A stretch of DNA of 64,000 nucleotides from Mesorhizobium australicum WSM2073 (GTDB lineage Bacteria; Pseudomonadota; Alphaproteobacteria; Rhizobiales; Rhizobiaceae). Shown here piece after piece: positions 7,475-16,634 of the stretch. The stretch lies in contig NC_019973.1 of assembly GCF_000230995.2 (NCBI RefSeq), positions 3,796,001 to 3,860,000 of the forward strand. Reading direction: 5' to 3'. Position 1 is the stretch's first letter, and each line of letters opens with the position of its first letter. The position numbers and the translations under genes are program-made. The notes below the pieces were generated by a model. That model was given only the letters and a program-made list of their open reading frames with translations. It was not told where the DNA came from and did no database searches.

Positions 7475-8860
7475 GTGCCGTCAGTACGCAAGTCACTTTT
7501 CACCGCCGTCCTTGTTTCGGCGACCGCGCTATCCCCACTGGCTGCTTCGGCTGAAACCATCACCGGCGCGCTTTCAAAAGCCTATCAGTACAATTCCACG
7601 CTGAATGCATCGCGCGCCGGCGTGCGTGTCACCGACGAGAGTGTGGCCATCGCCAAGTCGGGCTGGCGGCCGACGGTTACAGGTTCAGCCAACATCGATT
7701 ATACGAACACGCGCCGGGCAAATGGCGGCGGCAGTTCGAAACTGACAAGCGGCAGCTACGGCATTCAGATCAATCAATCGCTGTTCGACGGGTTTCAGAC
7801 GAGGAACAATGTCGCGGCCGCCGAATCCCAGGTCAAGGCGTCGGTGGAAAGCCTGCGCAATACCGAGGAAAACACGCTGTTCAACGCGGCCATGGCCTAT
7901 ATGGACGTGATTCGCGACCGGCAGATCGCGGTGCTGACCGAGCAGAACCTGCAGTTCCTGAGCGAGCAGGCGCGCGCCGCGCGCTCGCGCTTCGAAGTCG
8001 GCGAAGGCACGCGCACCGATGTCGCGCAGGCCGATGCCTCACGAGCTTCCGCGGTGGCATCGCTGAGCGCGGCCCGCGCACAGGCGCTGGCCAGCGCTGC
8101 GACCTATCACCAGGTCGTCGGTGACGAGCCTGGCAAGCTCAGGCCCGCTTCGCCATTGGGCCGGTTGCTGCCGTCGAGCCTCGACGCGGCGATCGCCGTC
8201 GGCTCGGCCGAACACCCGGCCATCCTTGCCACTCAGCATCTGGTCGACGCCGCAGCGTTTTCAGTCAAATCGGCTGAAGGCGCGCTGTTGCCGCAGCTGT
8301 CGGCTTCGGCCGGCGTTTCGGAAGATTACCGCAAGTCCATTCCCGACATCACCGGTTCCAACGGCAATTCGACCTCGGCCAATATCGGCGCGACGCTGAC
8401 CATTCCAATCTACTCCGGCGGCCGGACGTCGGCGGTCGTGCGGCAGAACAAGGAATCGCTGGGGCAAGCACGCATCCAGGTCGACGTTACCCGCGACCAG
8501 GTGCGCCAGGCCATCGCCACGGCATGGTCGCAATACACCGCCGCGCAGCAAAGCGTATCCGCCAACAGGCAGGTTATCGACGCCGCACAATTGGCGCTGA
8601 ACGGCGTCATCGAGGAACGCAATGTCGGCCAGCGCACGACGCTTGACGTACTCAATGCGCAGGCCACCGTGATTACCGCCAAGATCAACCAGGCCAATTC
8701 CGAACACGACGTGGTCGTGGCGAGCTATGCCATCCTTCAGGCGATTGGCCGCCTGTCTGTCGACCGGCTTGCGCTGCAGGTGACGAAGTACAGGCCCGAA
8801 GAGCACTATAATGCCGTCAAGGACAAGTGGATCGGCCTGCGCACGCCGGACGGCCGCTAG
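7475..8860 (+). CDS. tolC: TolC family outer-membrane efflux/secretion channel
   Basis: The 461-residue protein has a signal peptide (VRKSLFTAVLVSATALSPLAASA) and two OEP repeats of long helices and beta strands: SGSYGIQINQSLFDGFQT in the first half, GATLTIPIYSGGRTSAVVRQ in the second, and the conserved NVGQRTTLDVLNAQ. It would form a trimeric outer-membrane and periplasmic tunnel for RND pumps and type I secretion, comparable to BepC of Brucella. The GTG at 7475 is chosen because the signal peptide starts there and AGGGAT precedes it; the open frame runs back to 7295 without homology. The pcm-like, tolC, popZ, valS order is familiar in Rhizobiales. Confidence 0.93.
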   Translation: MPSVRKSLFTAVLVSATALSPLAASAETITGALSKAYQYNSTLNASRAGVRVTDESVAIAKSGWRPTVTGSANIDYTNTRRANGGGSSKLTSGSYGIQINQSLFDGFQTRNNVAAAESQVKASVESLRNTEENTLFNAAMAYMDVIRDRQIAVLTEQNLQFLSEQARAARSRFEVGEGTRTDVAQADASRASAVASLSAARAQALASAATYHQVVGDEPGKLRPASPLGRLLPSSLDAAIAVGSAEHPAILATQHLVDAAAFSVKSAEGALLPQLSASAGVSEDYRKSIPDITGSNGNSTSANIGATLTIPIYSGGRTSAVVRQNKESLGQARIQVDVTRDQVRQAIATAWSQYTAAQQSVSANRQVIDAAQLALNGVIEERNVGQRTTLDVLNAQATVITAKINQANSEHDVVVASYAILQAIGRLSVDRLALQVTKYRPEEHYNAVKDKWIGLRTPDGR

Positions 8861-9113
8861 GCCGTTCGCTCGATCGGCGTTTTCTGGCTAGGATTCGATC
8901 GACACCGTTGGACCATCGTTCTCCCTTGGTCGGTAGCTGACGGGACCGTCACACGGCTTTGGCGGATTTGCTCTAATCTGTTGAAATCCCACATGTCCCC
9001 AGATTGGGGATTCTCGTGCGGCGATCCGTCGGTTACGCTGTCGCCATGATTCGAATCCGGCTTTTGCCGGAGCGGAAAATCTGCAACGGGTCACAAGGGC
9101 GGCGGATGTGACG

Positions 9114-9938
9114 ATGGCAACGGCAAGCAGCGCACAGCGCGAACCTTCCATGGAAGAGATACTGGCTTCCATCAGGAGGATCATCGAAGACAGCGACAAT
9201 GGCCGCAAGCAGCCCGGCGAGGCCGACGAATTGCAGCAGGACCTGGAGCCGCCACCGAGCGCTGTGGCAGCCGCCGACATCGATGCGTTTCGCGCCGAAT
9301 TGCATGCCGCTCCCGAGGTCAGGAAGCCGGTCGCTGTGACCGAAACAATCCAGGCGCAGCCGGCGATTGCGCGCATGGATGCGCCGCCGCGTGCCGATCC
9401 GGCTCCGGGCAGGACGCCGATGACCCTGGCCGAGGTCAGCGCCCGGGTTGCCGCCGAGCCTGCCGCCGACGCGCCAGCGGCTCCCGCGGAGGTTGCGACA
9501 AGTGAAGCCATCGTCGCCGATTGGCGGCGCGAGATCGCGGCGGTTGGCGAGCAAGCCAAGGCGATGCCGGACCGGAGCGTCCGCAAGCCAGCGGCAGAGC
9601 CGGAGGTTTCGGCAAGCAAACCAGTGGTGGCGGAACCTGCGATCGACCGGGCTCCTTCAAGCGATGCTCCAACGGGTACGGCTGAGGCGCGCGCGGCGGC
9701 GAACGAAACGCCGGCGGTGCGTCCCGCGATTCTTTCCGAACATACCGGCCGCCAGGTCGCGGCCGCCTTCGGCGAACTGTCCGACGCCTTTGCCAGCCGC
9801 AGCAAGAAGACATTCGACGAGATGGCCGAAGAAATGCTGCGTCCGATGCTGCAGGATTGGCTGGACAACAATCTGCCGACGCTGGTCGAAAGGCTGGTGC
9901 GCGAAGAGATCGAGCGCGTGGCACGCGGAGCGCAATAA
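9114..9938 (+). CDS. popZ: PopZ (DUF2497) polar organizing protein
   Basis: This 274-residue protein has the two PopZ signature ends. The N-terminal short helix is SMEEILASIRRIIEDS (about residues 13-28). The C-terminal helical oligomerisation part is MLRPMLQDWLDNNLPTLVER followed by LVREEIERVARG. The middle is Pro/Ala/Glu-rich and probably disordered. PopZ forms a polar matrix that anchors chromosome origins and cell-cycle proteins; in Rhizobiales it marks the growing pole. ATG at 9114 or GTG at 9108 could be the start. It lies between tolC and valS and ends just before a strong terminator. Confidence 0.9.
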   Translation: MATASSAQREPSMEEILASIRRIIEDSDNGRKQPGEADELQQDLEPPPSAVAAADIDAFRAELHAAPEVRKPVAVTETIQAQPAIARMDAPPRADPAPGRTPMTLAEVSARVAAEPAADAPAAPAEVATSEAIVADWRREIAAVGEQAKAMPDRSVRKPAAEPEVSASKPVVAEPAIDRAPSSDAPTGTAEARAAANETPAVRPAILSEHTGRQVAAAFGELSDAFASRSKKTFDEMAEEMLRPMLQDWLDNNLPTLVERLVREEIERVARGAQ

Positions 9939-9955
9939 CGTCCAGGCTAGCATCC

Positions 9956-9988
9956 CGAGAAACGCCGCCGCCGAGGCGGCGTTTCTCG
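9956..9988 (+). terminator. Terminator after popZ
   Basis: A 14-bp perfect stem, CGAGAAACGCCGCC pairing with GGCGGCGTTTCTCG around a five-base loop, followed by TTGTGGTT. The tract is weak in T, but the A/T base of the stem gives run-off on both strands, so it could serve both popZ and the gene remnant on the other strand. Confidence 0.7.
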
Positions 9989-9999
9989 TTGTGGTTGGA

Positions 10000-10164
10000 T
10001 CAGTCACTGGTTGCCGAACTGGCGAAGGCGAGCAGGTTGCCGTCGGAGTCGCTGACAATGAAGGTGCGCGAGCCCCGGGGTCTGGGTCCAGCGATCCATT
10101 GGCGTCAAGACGCCCACGGCCCGTCCGTTGAAATGAATAGGCCGACGCCTATCTGCTTGTGAAG
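10000..10164 (-). pseudogene. Remnant of a VOC (glyoxalase-fold) gene
   Basis: On the minus strand one frame reads GSRTFIVSDSDGNLLAFASS before a stop at 10000-10002. This is the typical last strand of a vicinal-oxygen-chelate protein (D-x-D-G-N-L-L). Upstream in the same frame is a TGA near 10112, preceded by GVGLFISTDGPWAS. No start or full domain (normally about 120 residues) can be assembled, so it is read as a decayed fragment trapped between popZ and valS. Confidence 0.5.
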
Positions 10165-10253
10165 CCTCAGGACATCCCTCGCGGTTGACTTGGCCAAGAC
10201 CTTCCGATTTACACCGAACCAGCAAAATTCCCGACAGCGCGGACCGTTTTCCC

Positions 10254-13037
10254 ATGCTTGAAAAGACCTACGACGCAAAAACCGTCGAGCCGAAGATCGC
10301 CAAGGTGTGGGAGGAAGCCGACGCGTTTCGCGCCGGCGCTGGGGCGGAGGAGGGGGCCGAGGCCTTCACCATCGTCATTCCGCCGCCCAACGTCACCGGC
10401 TCGCTGCATATGGGCCATGCGCTCAACAACACGCTGCAGGACATTCTGGTCCGCTTCGAGCGCATGCGTGGCAAGAACGTCTTGTGGCAGCCCGGCATGG
10501 ACCATGCCGGCATCGCCACGCAGATGGTGGTCGAGCGGCAGCTGATGGAAAAGCAGATCCACCGCCGCGATCTCACCCGCGAGGAATTCATCGAGAAAGT
10601 GTGGGAGTGGAAGGCCGAATCGGGCGGCGCGATCTTCAACCAGCTGAAACGTCTCGGCGCTTCCGCCGACTGGTCGCGCGAACGCTTCACCATGGACGAG
10701 GGCCTCTCCAAGGCCGTGCTCGAAGTCTTCGTCACGCTCTACAAGGAAGGGCTGATCTACAAGGACAAGCGCCTTGTGAACTGGGACCCGAAACTGTTGA
10801 CCGCGATCTCCGATCTCGAGGTCGAGCAGCAGGAGGTCAACGGCAACCTCTGGCATTTCCGCTATCCGGTCGAAGGCGTGACGTTCGATCCCGAGAATCC
10901 AAAAACCTTCGTTATCGTGGCGACGACTCGTCCCGAGACAATGCTGGGCGACACGGCTGTCGCGGTGAATCCAGAGGACGACCGGTTCCGGCATCTCGTC
11001 GGCAAGAATGTCGTCCTGCCGATCGTCGGGCGCAAGATCCCTGTCGTGGCCGACGAGTATTCCGATCCGGAAAAGGGGTCCGGAGCGGTCAAGATCACGC
11101 CGGCGCATGATTTCAACGACTTCGAGGTCGGCAAGCGCCACAAGCTGCCGGCGATCAACATCCTGACCGTCGAAGCGGCCATCAAGCTCAGGGATAATGA
11201 GGACTTCCTCGCCGGCGTCGAGGTGACGCCGGAGCGCCAGGCCGTCTGGGACGAGCTCGACGGCCTCGACCGTTTCGTTGCGCGCAAGAAGATCGTCGAG
11301 CTGATGGAGGCCGGCGGCTTCCTCGACAAGGTCGAGCCGCACCGCCATGCGGTGCCGCATGGCGACCGCGGCGGCGTGCCGATCGAACCGTTCCTGACCG
11401 AGCAGTGGTACGCCAACGCGGCGGAACTCGCCAAGCCGGCGATCGCCTCGGTGCGCGAGGGGCGCACCAAAATAATCCCCAACAGCTGGGACAAGACCTA
11501 CTTCCAGTGGATGGAGAATATCGAACCCTGGTGTATTTCGCGCCAGCTCTGGTGGGGTCACCAGATTCCGGCCTGGTACGGGCCAGATGGGCGTGTCTTC
11601 GTCGAGAAGACCGAGGAAGAGGCGCTGAGCGCCGCCATCGAATATTATCTGGCGCTGGAAGGGCCATGGAAGGCCTGGGTCGAGGACAAGCTCGAGAACT
11701 TCAAGCCGGGCGAGATCCTGACCCGCGACGAGGATGTGCTCGACACCTGGTTCTCGTCGGCGCTGTGGCCTTTCTCGACGCTGGGCTGGCCGGAGCAGAC
11801 GCCGGAGCTGAAGACTTATTATCAGACCGACGTGCTGGTGACCGGCTTCGATCTTATCTTCTTCTGGGTCGCCCGCATGATGATGATGGGCCTCCACTTC
11901 ATGGGCGAGGAGCCGTTCCACACCGTTTATATGCATGCGCTGGTGCGCGACAAGAACGGCGCCAAGATGTCGAAGTCGAAAGGCAACGTCATCGATCCGC
12001 TCGACCTGATCGACGAATATGGCGCCGATGCGCTGCGTTTCACCCTAACGGTGATGGCTGCCCAAGGGCGCGATGTTAAGCTCGATCCGGCGCGTATCGC
12101 CGGCTACCGCAATTTCGGCACCAAGCTGTGGAACGCGACGCGTTTCGCCGAGATGAACGAAGTCGCGCGCAATGACGATTTCTGGCTGAACGACGCCAAG
12201 CTGGCGGTCAACCGCTGGATCCTGACCGAACTGACACGCGCCGCGCGCGAGGTCACCGACGGCATCACCTCGTATCGCTTCAACGAGGCGGCTGGAGCCG
12301 CCTACCGCTTCGTCTGGAACCTGTTCTGCGACTGGTATCTGGAACTGTTGAAGCCGGTGTTCATGGGCTCGGACGAGGCCGCCAAGGCCGAAAGCCGCGC
12401 CTGCGTCGCCTTCGTGCTCGACGAGATCTACAAGCTCCTGCATCCGATGATGCCGTTCATGACCGAGGAGCTCTGGGCGCAGACGGCGGGCGAGGGCAGG
12501 GAGCGGGGCTCGCTGCTGTGCCATGCCGCATGGCCGTCGCCGGATTTCGAGGACCATGAAGCGGCTGGCGACATCAACTGGCTGGTCGATCTCGTCTCCG
12601 GCATCCGCTCGGTGCGCTCGGAGATGAACGTGCCGCCGGCAGCCATTGCGCCGCTGGTGGTGGTCGGCGCCAACGATGTGACGCGCGAGCGGCTGGTTCG
12701 CGAGGAGTCGGCGATCAAGCGGCTGGCGCGTGTCGGCGACATCTCGCTTGCCGATGCGGCACCCAAGGGGTCGGCACAGATCGTGCTCAACGAGGCGACG
12801 ATCTGCCTGCCCCTTGGCAGCCTAATCGACCTCACCGCGGAGGCCGGGCGGCTGCAGAAGGAACTGGTCAAGGTCACCGAGGAAATCGCGCGCCTGCACA
12901 AGAAGCTGTCGAATGAGAAATTCGTCGCCAGCGCGCCGGCCGAGATCGTCGAAGGCGAGCGGGAAAAGCTCGCCGAATATCGCGCCGCGCAGGACAAGCT
13001 TTCGGTGGCGTTGACCAGGGTTCGTGACGCCGGCTGA
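10254..13037 (+). CDS. valS: Valyl-tRNA synthetase
   Basis: A 927-residue class I synthetase. It opens MLEKTYDAKTVEPKIAKVWE. The HIGH box reads HMGH (52-55, in NVTGSLHMGHAL), the CP1 editing domain includes ATTRPETMLGDTAVAV, and the KMSKS box is at about 571-575. The C-terminal coiled-coil arm (ETSI-like, from roughly residue 850) ends the protein. It charges tRNA-Val and hydrolyses mischarged threonine. The ATG at 10254 fits family starts; a 23-residue upstream extension overlaps the pseudogene and is not conserved. A dense cluster of hairpins and T-tracts follows. Confidence 0.97.
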   Translation: MLEKTYDAKTVEPKIAKVWEEADAFRAGAGAEEGAEAFTIVIPPPNVTGSLHMGHALNNTLQDILVRFERMRGKNVLWQPGMDHAGIATQMVVERQLMEKQIHRRDLTREEFIEKVWEWKAESGGAIFNQLKRLGASADWSRERFTMDEGLSKAVLEVFVTLYKEGLIYKDKRLVNWDPKLLTAISDLEVEQQEVNGNLWHFRYPVEGVTFDPENPKTFVIVATTRPETMLGDTAVAVNPEDDRFRHLVGKNVVLPIVGRKIPVVADEYSDPEKGSGAVKITPAHDFNDFEVGKRHKLPAINILTVEAAIKLRDNEDFLAGVEVTPERQAVWDELDGLDRFVARKKIVELMEAGGFLDKVEPHRHAVPHGDRGGVPIEPFLTEQWYANAAELAKPAIASVREGRTKIIPNSWDKTYFQWMENIEPWCISRQLWWGHQIPAWYGPDGRVFVEKTEEEALSAAIEYYLALEGPWKAWVEDKLENFKPGEILTRDEDVLDTWFSSALWPFSTLGWPEQTPELKTYYQTDVLVTGFDLIFFWVARMMMMGLHFMGEEPFHTVYMHALVRDKNGAKMSKSKGNVIDPLDLIDEYGADALRFTLTVMAAQGRDVKLDPARIAGYRNFGTKLWNATRFAEMNEVARNDDFWLNDAKLAVNRWILTELTRAAREVTDGITSYRFNEAAGAAYRFVWNLFCDWYLELLKPVFMGSDEAAKAESRACVAFVLDEIYKLLHPMMPFMTEELWAQTAGEGRERGSLLCHAAWPSPDFEDHEAAGDINWLVDLVSGIRSVRSEMNVPPAAIAPLVVVGANDVTRERLVREESAIKRLARVGDISLADAAPKGSAQIVLNEATICLPLGSLIDLTAEAGRLQKELVKVTEEIARLHKKLSNEKFVASAPAEIVEGEREKLAEYRAAQDKLSVALTRVRDAG

Positions 13038-13138
13038 AAGGCAGATTCGCGAGACTTTAGCATCCTCTAAAATGGGTAGTCTTTTGCCTCGAAAATCGGC
13101 ATTCCGTTGCGTTAATGTTGACGTAAACGGAAGTTTTT

Positions 13139-13170
13139 GCCCCATTGTTGCCATAATGTAACAATGGGGC
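13139..13170 (+). repeat. 11-bp inverted repeat after valS
   Basis: GCCCCATTGTT (13139-13149) and AACAATGGGGC (13160-13170) form a perfect 11-bp stem with a ten-base loop. It is followed by CGAAGACCCC rather than a T-tract, so it may be an RNA structure or a protein-binding site more than a terminator. Confidence 0.5.
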
Positions 13171-13198
13171 CGAAGACCCCTTAAATCGGCTTTTTTTG

Positions 13199-13260
13199 GG
13201 CCTTTCTGGCCGTTTTTTTCCTTTTTTGGGAAAGGCAAACCTTGCCAAAGGCCCTTTTTT
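13199..13260 (+). terminator. Tandem terminators between valS and the FadL-type porin gene
   Basis: Two hairpins each end in a long T-run. GGCC-TTTCT-GGCC (13199-13211) is followed by seven T. GGG...GGCAA-ACC-TTGCC...CCC (13228-13254) is followed by six T. Two further T-runs (13191-13197, 13222-13227) lie between them. The 359-base gap between valS and the porin holds this cluster, the inverted repeat before it, a 12-bp palindrome and presumably the porin promoter. Confidence 0.65.
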
Positions 13261-13306
13261 GGCGCCGCGGCATCCGCTCGCATTTTGTCCAAAATACGTT
13301 GCGGGA

Positions 13307-13318
13307 ACATGTACATGT
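13307..13318. promoter_or_regulatory. 12-bp palindrome upstream of the porin gene
   Basis: ACATGTACATGT is a perfect palindrome 79 bases before the porin start codon. Its position suits an operator, but no regulator is identified and chance occurrence is possible. Confidence 0.3.
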
Positions 13319-13396
13319 ACGCCAATCAATTCGTTGTTGCACCGTTAACCTGAATTGGTTCTAGCTTGATGCACTAGTTATTCGGGGAGGACATCC

Positions 13397-14620
13397 ATGA
13401 ACAATTTGCGTCTGAAAGCACTGCTGGGAGCAGGATGCTTTTCGCTGGCTTTGGCGGGCTCGGTTATCCATCCGGCGCATGCGGGCGGCCTGGAGCGCGG
13501 CGGCTACGACATCGACCTGTTGTTCGATCCGGCGCCGTTCGCGACTGAAGCCGAAGCGACCTATGTGATGCCGGATCGCAAGTACAAAAATGCGACGGGT
13601 CCGGGTGGCTTCAATTTTCTCGGTTCGACGGCGGATGGCGCCGAGGGCTATTGGGTACCCCGTATCGGGGCGAAGGTGCAGGTCGTGCAGGGAGTCGACT
13701 GCATGGTCGACTATTCACAGCCGTGGGGTGCCCACACAGCGCCTGGTACGTCTTGGAATGGCGCGTTTTCCAACGTCGAAACGGATATCAAGAGCAATAA
13801 CTACGCTGGTACCTGCTCCTACAAGTTCGATGTCGGCAAGGGCCAACTCCGTTTTATCGGCGGCGTGTTCTACCAGGATATTTCAGGCTTCAAGGAGAGC
13901 CTGGTTGGTTTCAATCCAATTGGGCCGTCACCGATTGGCCGCGTCGACCTGGAGGCCAATGGATGGGGCTGGCGAGCCGGCGTTGCATACGAAATCCCCG
14001 ATATCGCTCTTCGCGCGAGCTTGGTCTACAATTCCCAGGTCAAACTTGACAACATCACCGGCACACTCACGACGCCACTTGGGTCTGAGCCGATTTATGG
14101 CTCGACGCAATACATGCCAGACTCGTTGGAGTTGAAACTTCAGTCTGGCATCGCACCCGGCTGGCTTGCCTTCGGCTCGATCAAGTGGGTCAATTGGAGT
14201 GTGCTGCAAAGCGTTCCGATCTGCCCGACTCGTTTTGTTCCATCCGCGTCTTGCTTTACCGGTTCCCCGGGTGCAGTCACCTCACTCGACCTGATGTATC
14301 GCGACGGCTGGACCGTCACCGGCGGTATCGGTCACAAGTTTAACGATCAGTGGAGCGCTGCCGGTCAGCTTTCCTGGGACCGTGGCACCTCGCATGGTTA
14401 CGGCGCGCAGACCGATACTTGGACGCTGGGCGGCGGCGTTGCTTATACGCCTCGGCCTAATATCGAAGTACGTCTGGCGGGTGCGGTTGGCGTCCTGACC
14501 AGCGGCCATTCCGGCACGTTGGCCGGAGAAAACGGCTACGTGGCTGGCGAAGACGCCAGCTACGACTTCGGCAACGATCTGGTAACGGCCCTATCGGGTG
14601 GAATCAAGATCAAGTTCTAA
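13397..14620 (+). CDS. OmpP1/FadL family outer-membrane transporter
   Basis: A 407-residue protein with a signal peptide (LGAGCFSLALAGSVIHPAHAGG) and a beta-barrel composition ending in Phe (SGGIKIKF), as outer-membrane proteins do. Segments such as SLELKLQSGIAPGWLAFGSI and KWVNWSVLQ, and DGWTVTGGIGHKFNDQWSA match the FadL group, which admits long-chain fatty acids and other hydrophobic compounds. The usual N-terminal hatch NPA motif is not obvious (PAPFATEAEATYVMPDRKY), so substrate specificity may differ. GGGGAGGACATCC precedes the ATG. A terminator follows directly, so it is probably a single-gene unit. Confidence 0.85.
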   Translation: MNNLRLKALLGAGCFSLALAGSVIHPAHAGGLERGGYDIDLLFDPAPFATEAEATYVMPDRKYKNATGPGGFNFLGSTADGAEGYWVPRIGAKVQVVQGVDCMVDYSQPWGAHTAPGTSWNGAFSNVETDIKSNNYAGTCSYKFDVGKGQLRFIGGVFYQDISGFKESLVGFNPIGPSPIGRVDLEANGWGWRAGVAYEIPDIALRASLVYNSQVKLDNITGTLTTPLGSEPIYGSTQYMPDSLELKLQSGIAPGWLAFGSIKWVNWSVLQSVPICPTRFVPSASCFTGSPGAVTSLDLMYRDGWTVTGGIGHKFNDQWSAAGQLSWDRGTSHGYGAQTDTWTLGGGVAYTPRPNIEVRLAGAVGVLTSGHSGTLAGENGYVAGEDASYDFGNDLVTALSGGIKIKF

Positions 14621-14638
14621 ATCTCTGAAAACTATAAT

Positions 14639-14665
14639 AAAAGGCTGGGCATTGCCCGGCCTTTT
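14639..14665 (+). terminator. Terminator after the FadL-type porin gene
   Basis: AAAAGG-C-T-GGGC, loop ATT, GCCC-G-G-CCTTTT forms a strong hairpin ending in TTTTCGTTT, 18 bases after the stop codon. Confidence 0.85.
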
Positions 14666-14909
14666 CGTTTGAGCCGGGTTTATCGGCGGCGCCGTCATCC
14701 AAGCTGCGTTGTATATAAGCCGCACTGTGGCCGCCTCGTGCGATTGTGACGTTTTGGCAACACTTTCTGAACAACCCCTGCGCTGGAAGTCAGGTCGAGG
14801 AAATTGCCCATTTCCCGCCATAAACCCGGCGCACCTCGATCTTGTCTCGGGACACGCGCCAAAAGGCTCGGCGATGGGACAGGCCGCACCGCCCGCGGCA
14901 AGGAAGAGA

Positions 14910-16634
14910 ATGGACGCCAAGGTCATCTCAAAGGCTAAGCTCCCTAGCCGCCATGTGACTGTCGGTCCGGCGCGTGCGCCGCACCGGTCCTATCTCTATG
15001 CCATGGGCCTCTCGGCGGCCGAGATCGCGCAGCCGCTGGTCGGCGTCGCCTCCTGCTGGAACGAAGCGGCACCCTGCAACATTTCGCTGATGCGGCAGGC
15101 GCAGGTGGTCAAGAAAGGGGTGGCCGCCGCCAACGGCACGCCGCGCGAATTCTGCACCATCACCGTCACCGACGGCATCGCGATGGGCCACCAGGGCATG
15201 AAGTCGTCGCTGGTGTCGCGCGAGGTCATCGCCGATTCGGTCGAGCTCACCATGCGCGGCCATTGCTACGATGCGCTGGTCGGTCTCGCCGGCTGCGACA
15301 AGTCGCTGCCCGGCATGATGATGGCCATGGTGCGGCTCAACGTGCCGTCGATATTCATCTATGGCGGCTCGATCCTGCCCGGCAGCTATCGCGGCCGCCA
15401 GATCACCGTACAGGATGTGTTCGAGGCTGTCGGGCAGCACTCGGTCGGCACGATCGGCGATGCCGAGCTGCTCGAAATCGAGCAGGCCGCCTGTCCCTCG
15501 GCCGGCTCCTGCGGTGCCCAGTTCACCGCCAACACGATGGCCACCGTCGCGGAGGCGATCGGTCTCGCGCTGCCCTATTCCTGCGGCGCGCCCGCGCCCT
15601 ACGAAATGCGCGACCGCTTCAATTTCGCTTCCGGCGAAAAAATCATGGAGCTGATCGCCAAAAACATCCGGCCGCGCGACATCGTCACGCTGAAGGCGCT
15701 GGAAAACGCGGCGACCGTGGTTTCGGCCACCGGCGGCTCGACCAATGCGGCACTGCACCTGCCGGCGATCGCTCATGAGGCGGGGCTGAAATTCGACCTG
15801 TTCGACGTGGCAAAAATCTTCGAGAAGACGCCTTACATCGCCGACCTCAAGCCGGGCGGCAAATATGTAGCCAAGGACATGTTCGAGGCCGGCGGCATTC
15901 CGCTGCTGATGAAGACGCTGCTCGACCATGGCTATCTGCATGGCGATTGCCTGACGGTCACTGGCCGCACTTTGGCCGAAAATATGGAGCACGTTGCCTG
16001 GAATGAACACCAGGATGTGGTCCGCCCGGCCGACAGACCTATTACCCAAACCGGCGGTGTCGTGGGTTTGAAGGGAAACCTTGCTCCCGAAGGCGCGATC
16101 GTGAAGGTCGCGGGCATGGCGGAGTTAAAGTTCTCCGGTCCGGCGCGCTGCTTCGATTCGGAAGAGGAATGTTTCGAAGCGGTGACGCATCGCAACTACC
16201 GGGAAGGCGAGGTTCTGGTCATCCGCTATGAGGGACCGCGCGGCGGCCCTGGCATGCGCGAGATGCTGTCGACGACGGCGGCACTCTACGGCCAGGGCAT
16301 GGGCGGCAAGGTGGCACTGATCACGGACGGTCGCTTCTCGGGCGCGACACGCGGCTTCTGCATCGGCCATGTCGGGCCAGAAGCGGCCGTTGGCGGTCCG
16401 ATCGGTCTCGTCAAGGATGGCGACGTGATCACGATCGACGCGGTGAACGGCACGATAGAGGTGGCGCTGTCCGATAGCGAGCTGGCGGCTCGGGCGAAGA
16501 CATGGAAGGCGCGTACGACCGACTATCAGTCGGGCGCGATATGGAAATACGCACAGACGGTAGGGTCCGCCCGGGATGGCGCGGTCACCCATCCGGGCGG
16601 TGCGAAAGAAACACACTGCTATGCGGATATCTGA
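14910..16634 (+). CDS. ilvD: Dihydroxy-acid dehydratase
   Basis: The 574-residue enzyme dehydrates 2,3-dihydroxy acids to 2-keto acids in valine and isoleucine synthesis, using an iron-sulfur cluster. The three expected cysteines are visible: C56 (APCNIS), C129 (GCDKSLPG) and C201 ([15 protein letters not shown]). Length matches the IlvD/Edd family and not the longer Edd form. AGGAAG precedes the ATG at 14910; the open frame extends to 14709 and an ATG at 14874 is an alternative. The 3' end overlaps the exoR start by 14 bases. Confidence 0.93.
   Translation: MDAKVISKAKLPSRHVTVGPARAPHRSYLYAMGLSAAEIAQPLVGVASCWNEAAPCNISLMRQAQVVKKGVAAANGTPREFCTITVTDGIAMGHQGMKSSLVSREVIADSVELTMRGHCYDALVGLAGCDKSLPGMMMAMVRLNVPSIFIYGGSILPGSYRGRQITVQDVFEAVGQHSVGTIGDAELLEIEQAACPSAGSCGAQFTANTMATVAEAIGLALPYSCGAPAPYEMRDRFNFASGEKIMELIAKNIRPRDIVTLKALENAATVVSATGGSTNAALHLPAIAHEAGLKFDLFDVAKIFEKTPYIADLKPGGKYVAKDMFEAGGIPLLMKTLLDHGYLHGDCLTVTGRTLAENMEHVAWNEHQDVVRPADRPITQTGGVVGLKGNLAPEGAIVKVAGMAELKFSGPARCFDSEEECFEAVTHRNYREGEVLVIRYEGPRGGPGMREMLSTTAALYGQGMGGKVALITDGRFSGATRGFCIGHVGPEAAVGGPIGLVKDGDVITIDAVNGTIEVALSDSELAARAKTWKARTTDYQSGAIWKYAQTVGSARDGAVTHPGGAKETHCYADI

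Noticed and set aside
10209..11936. 575-codon open frame antisense to valS
   Set aside because: It mirrors the valS codons exactly; GC-rich codon bias leaves the opposite frame open. No ribosome site or domain.
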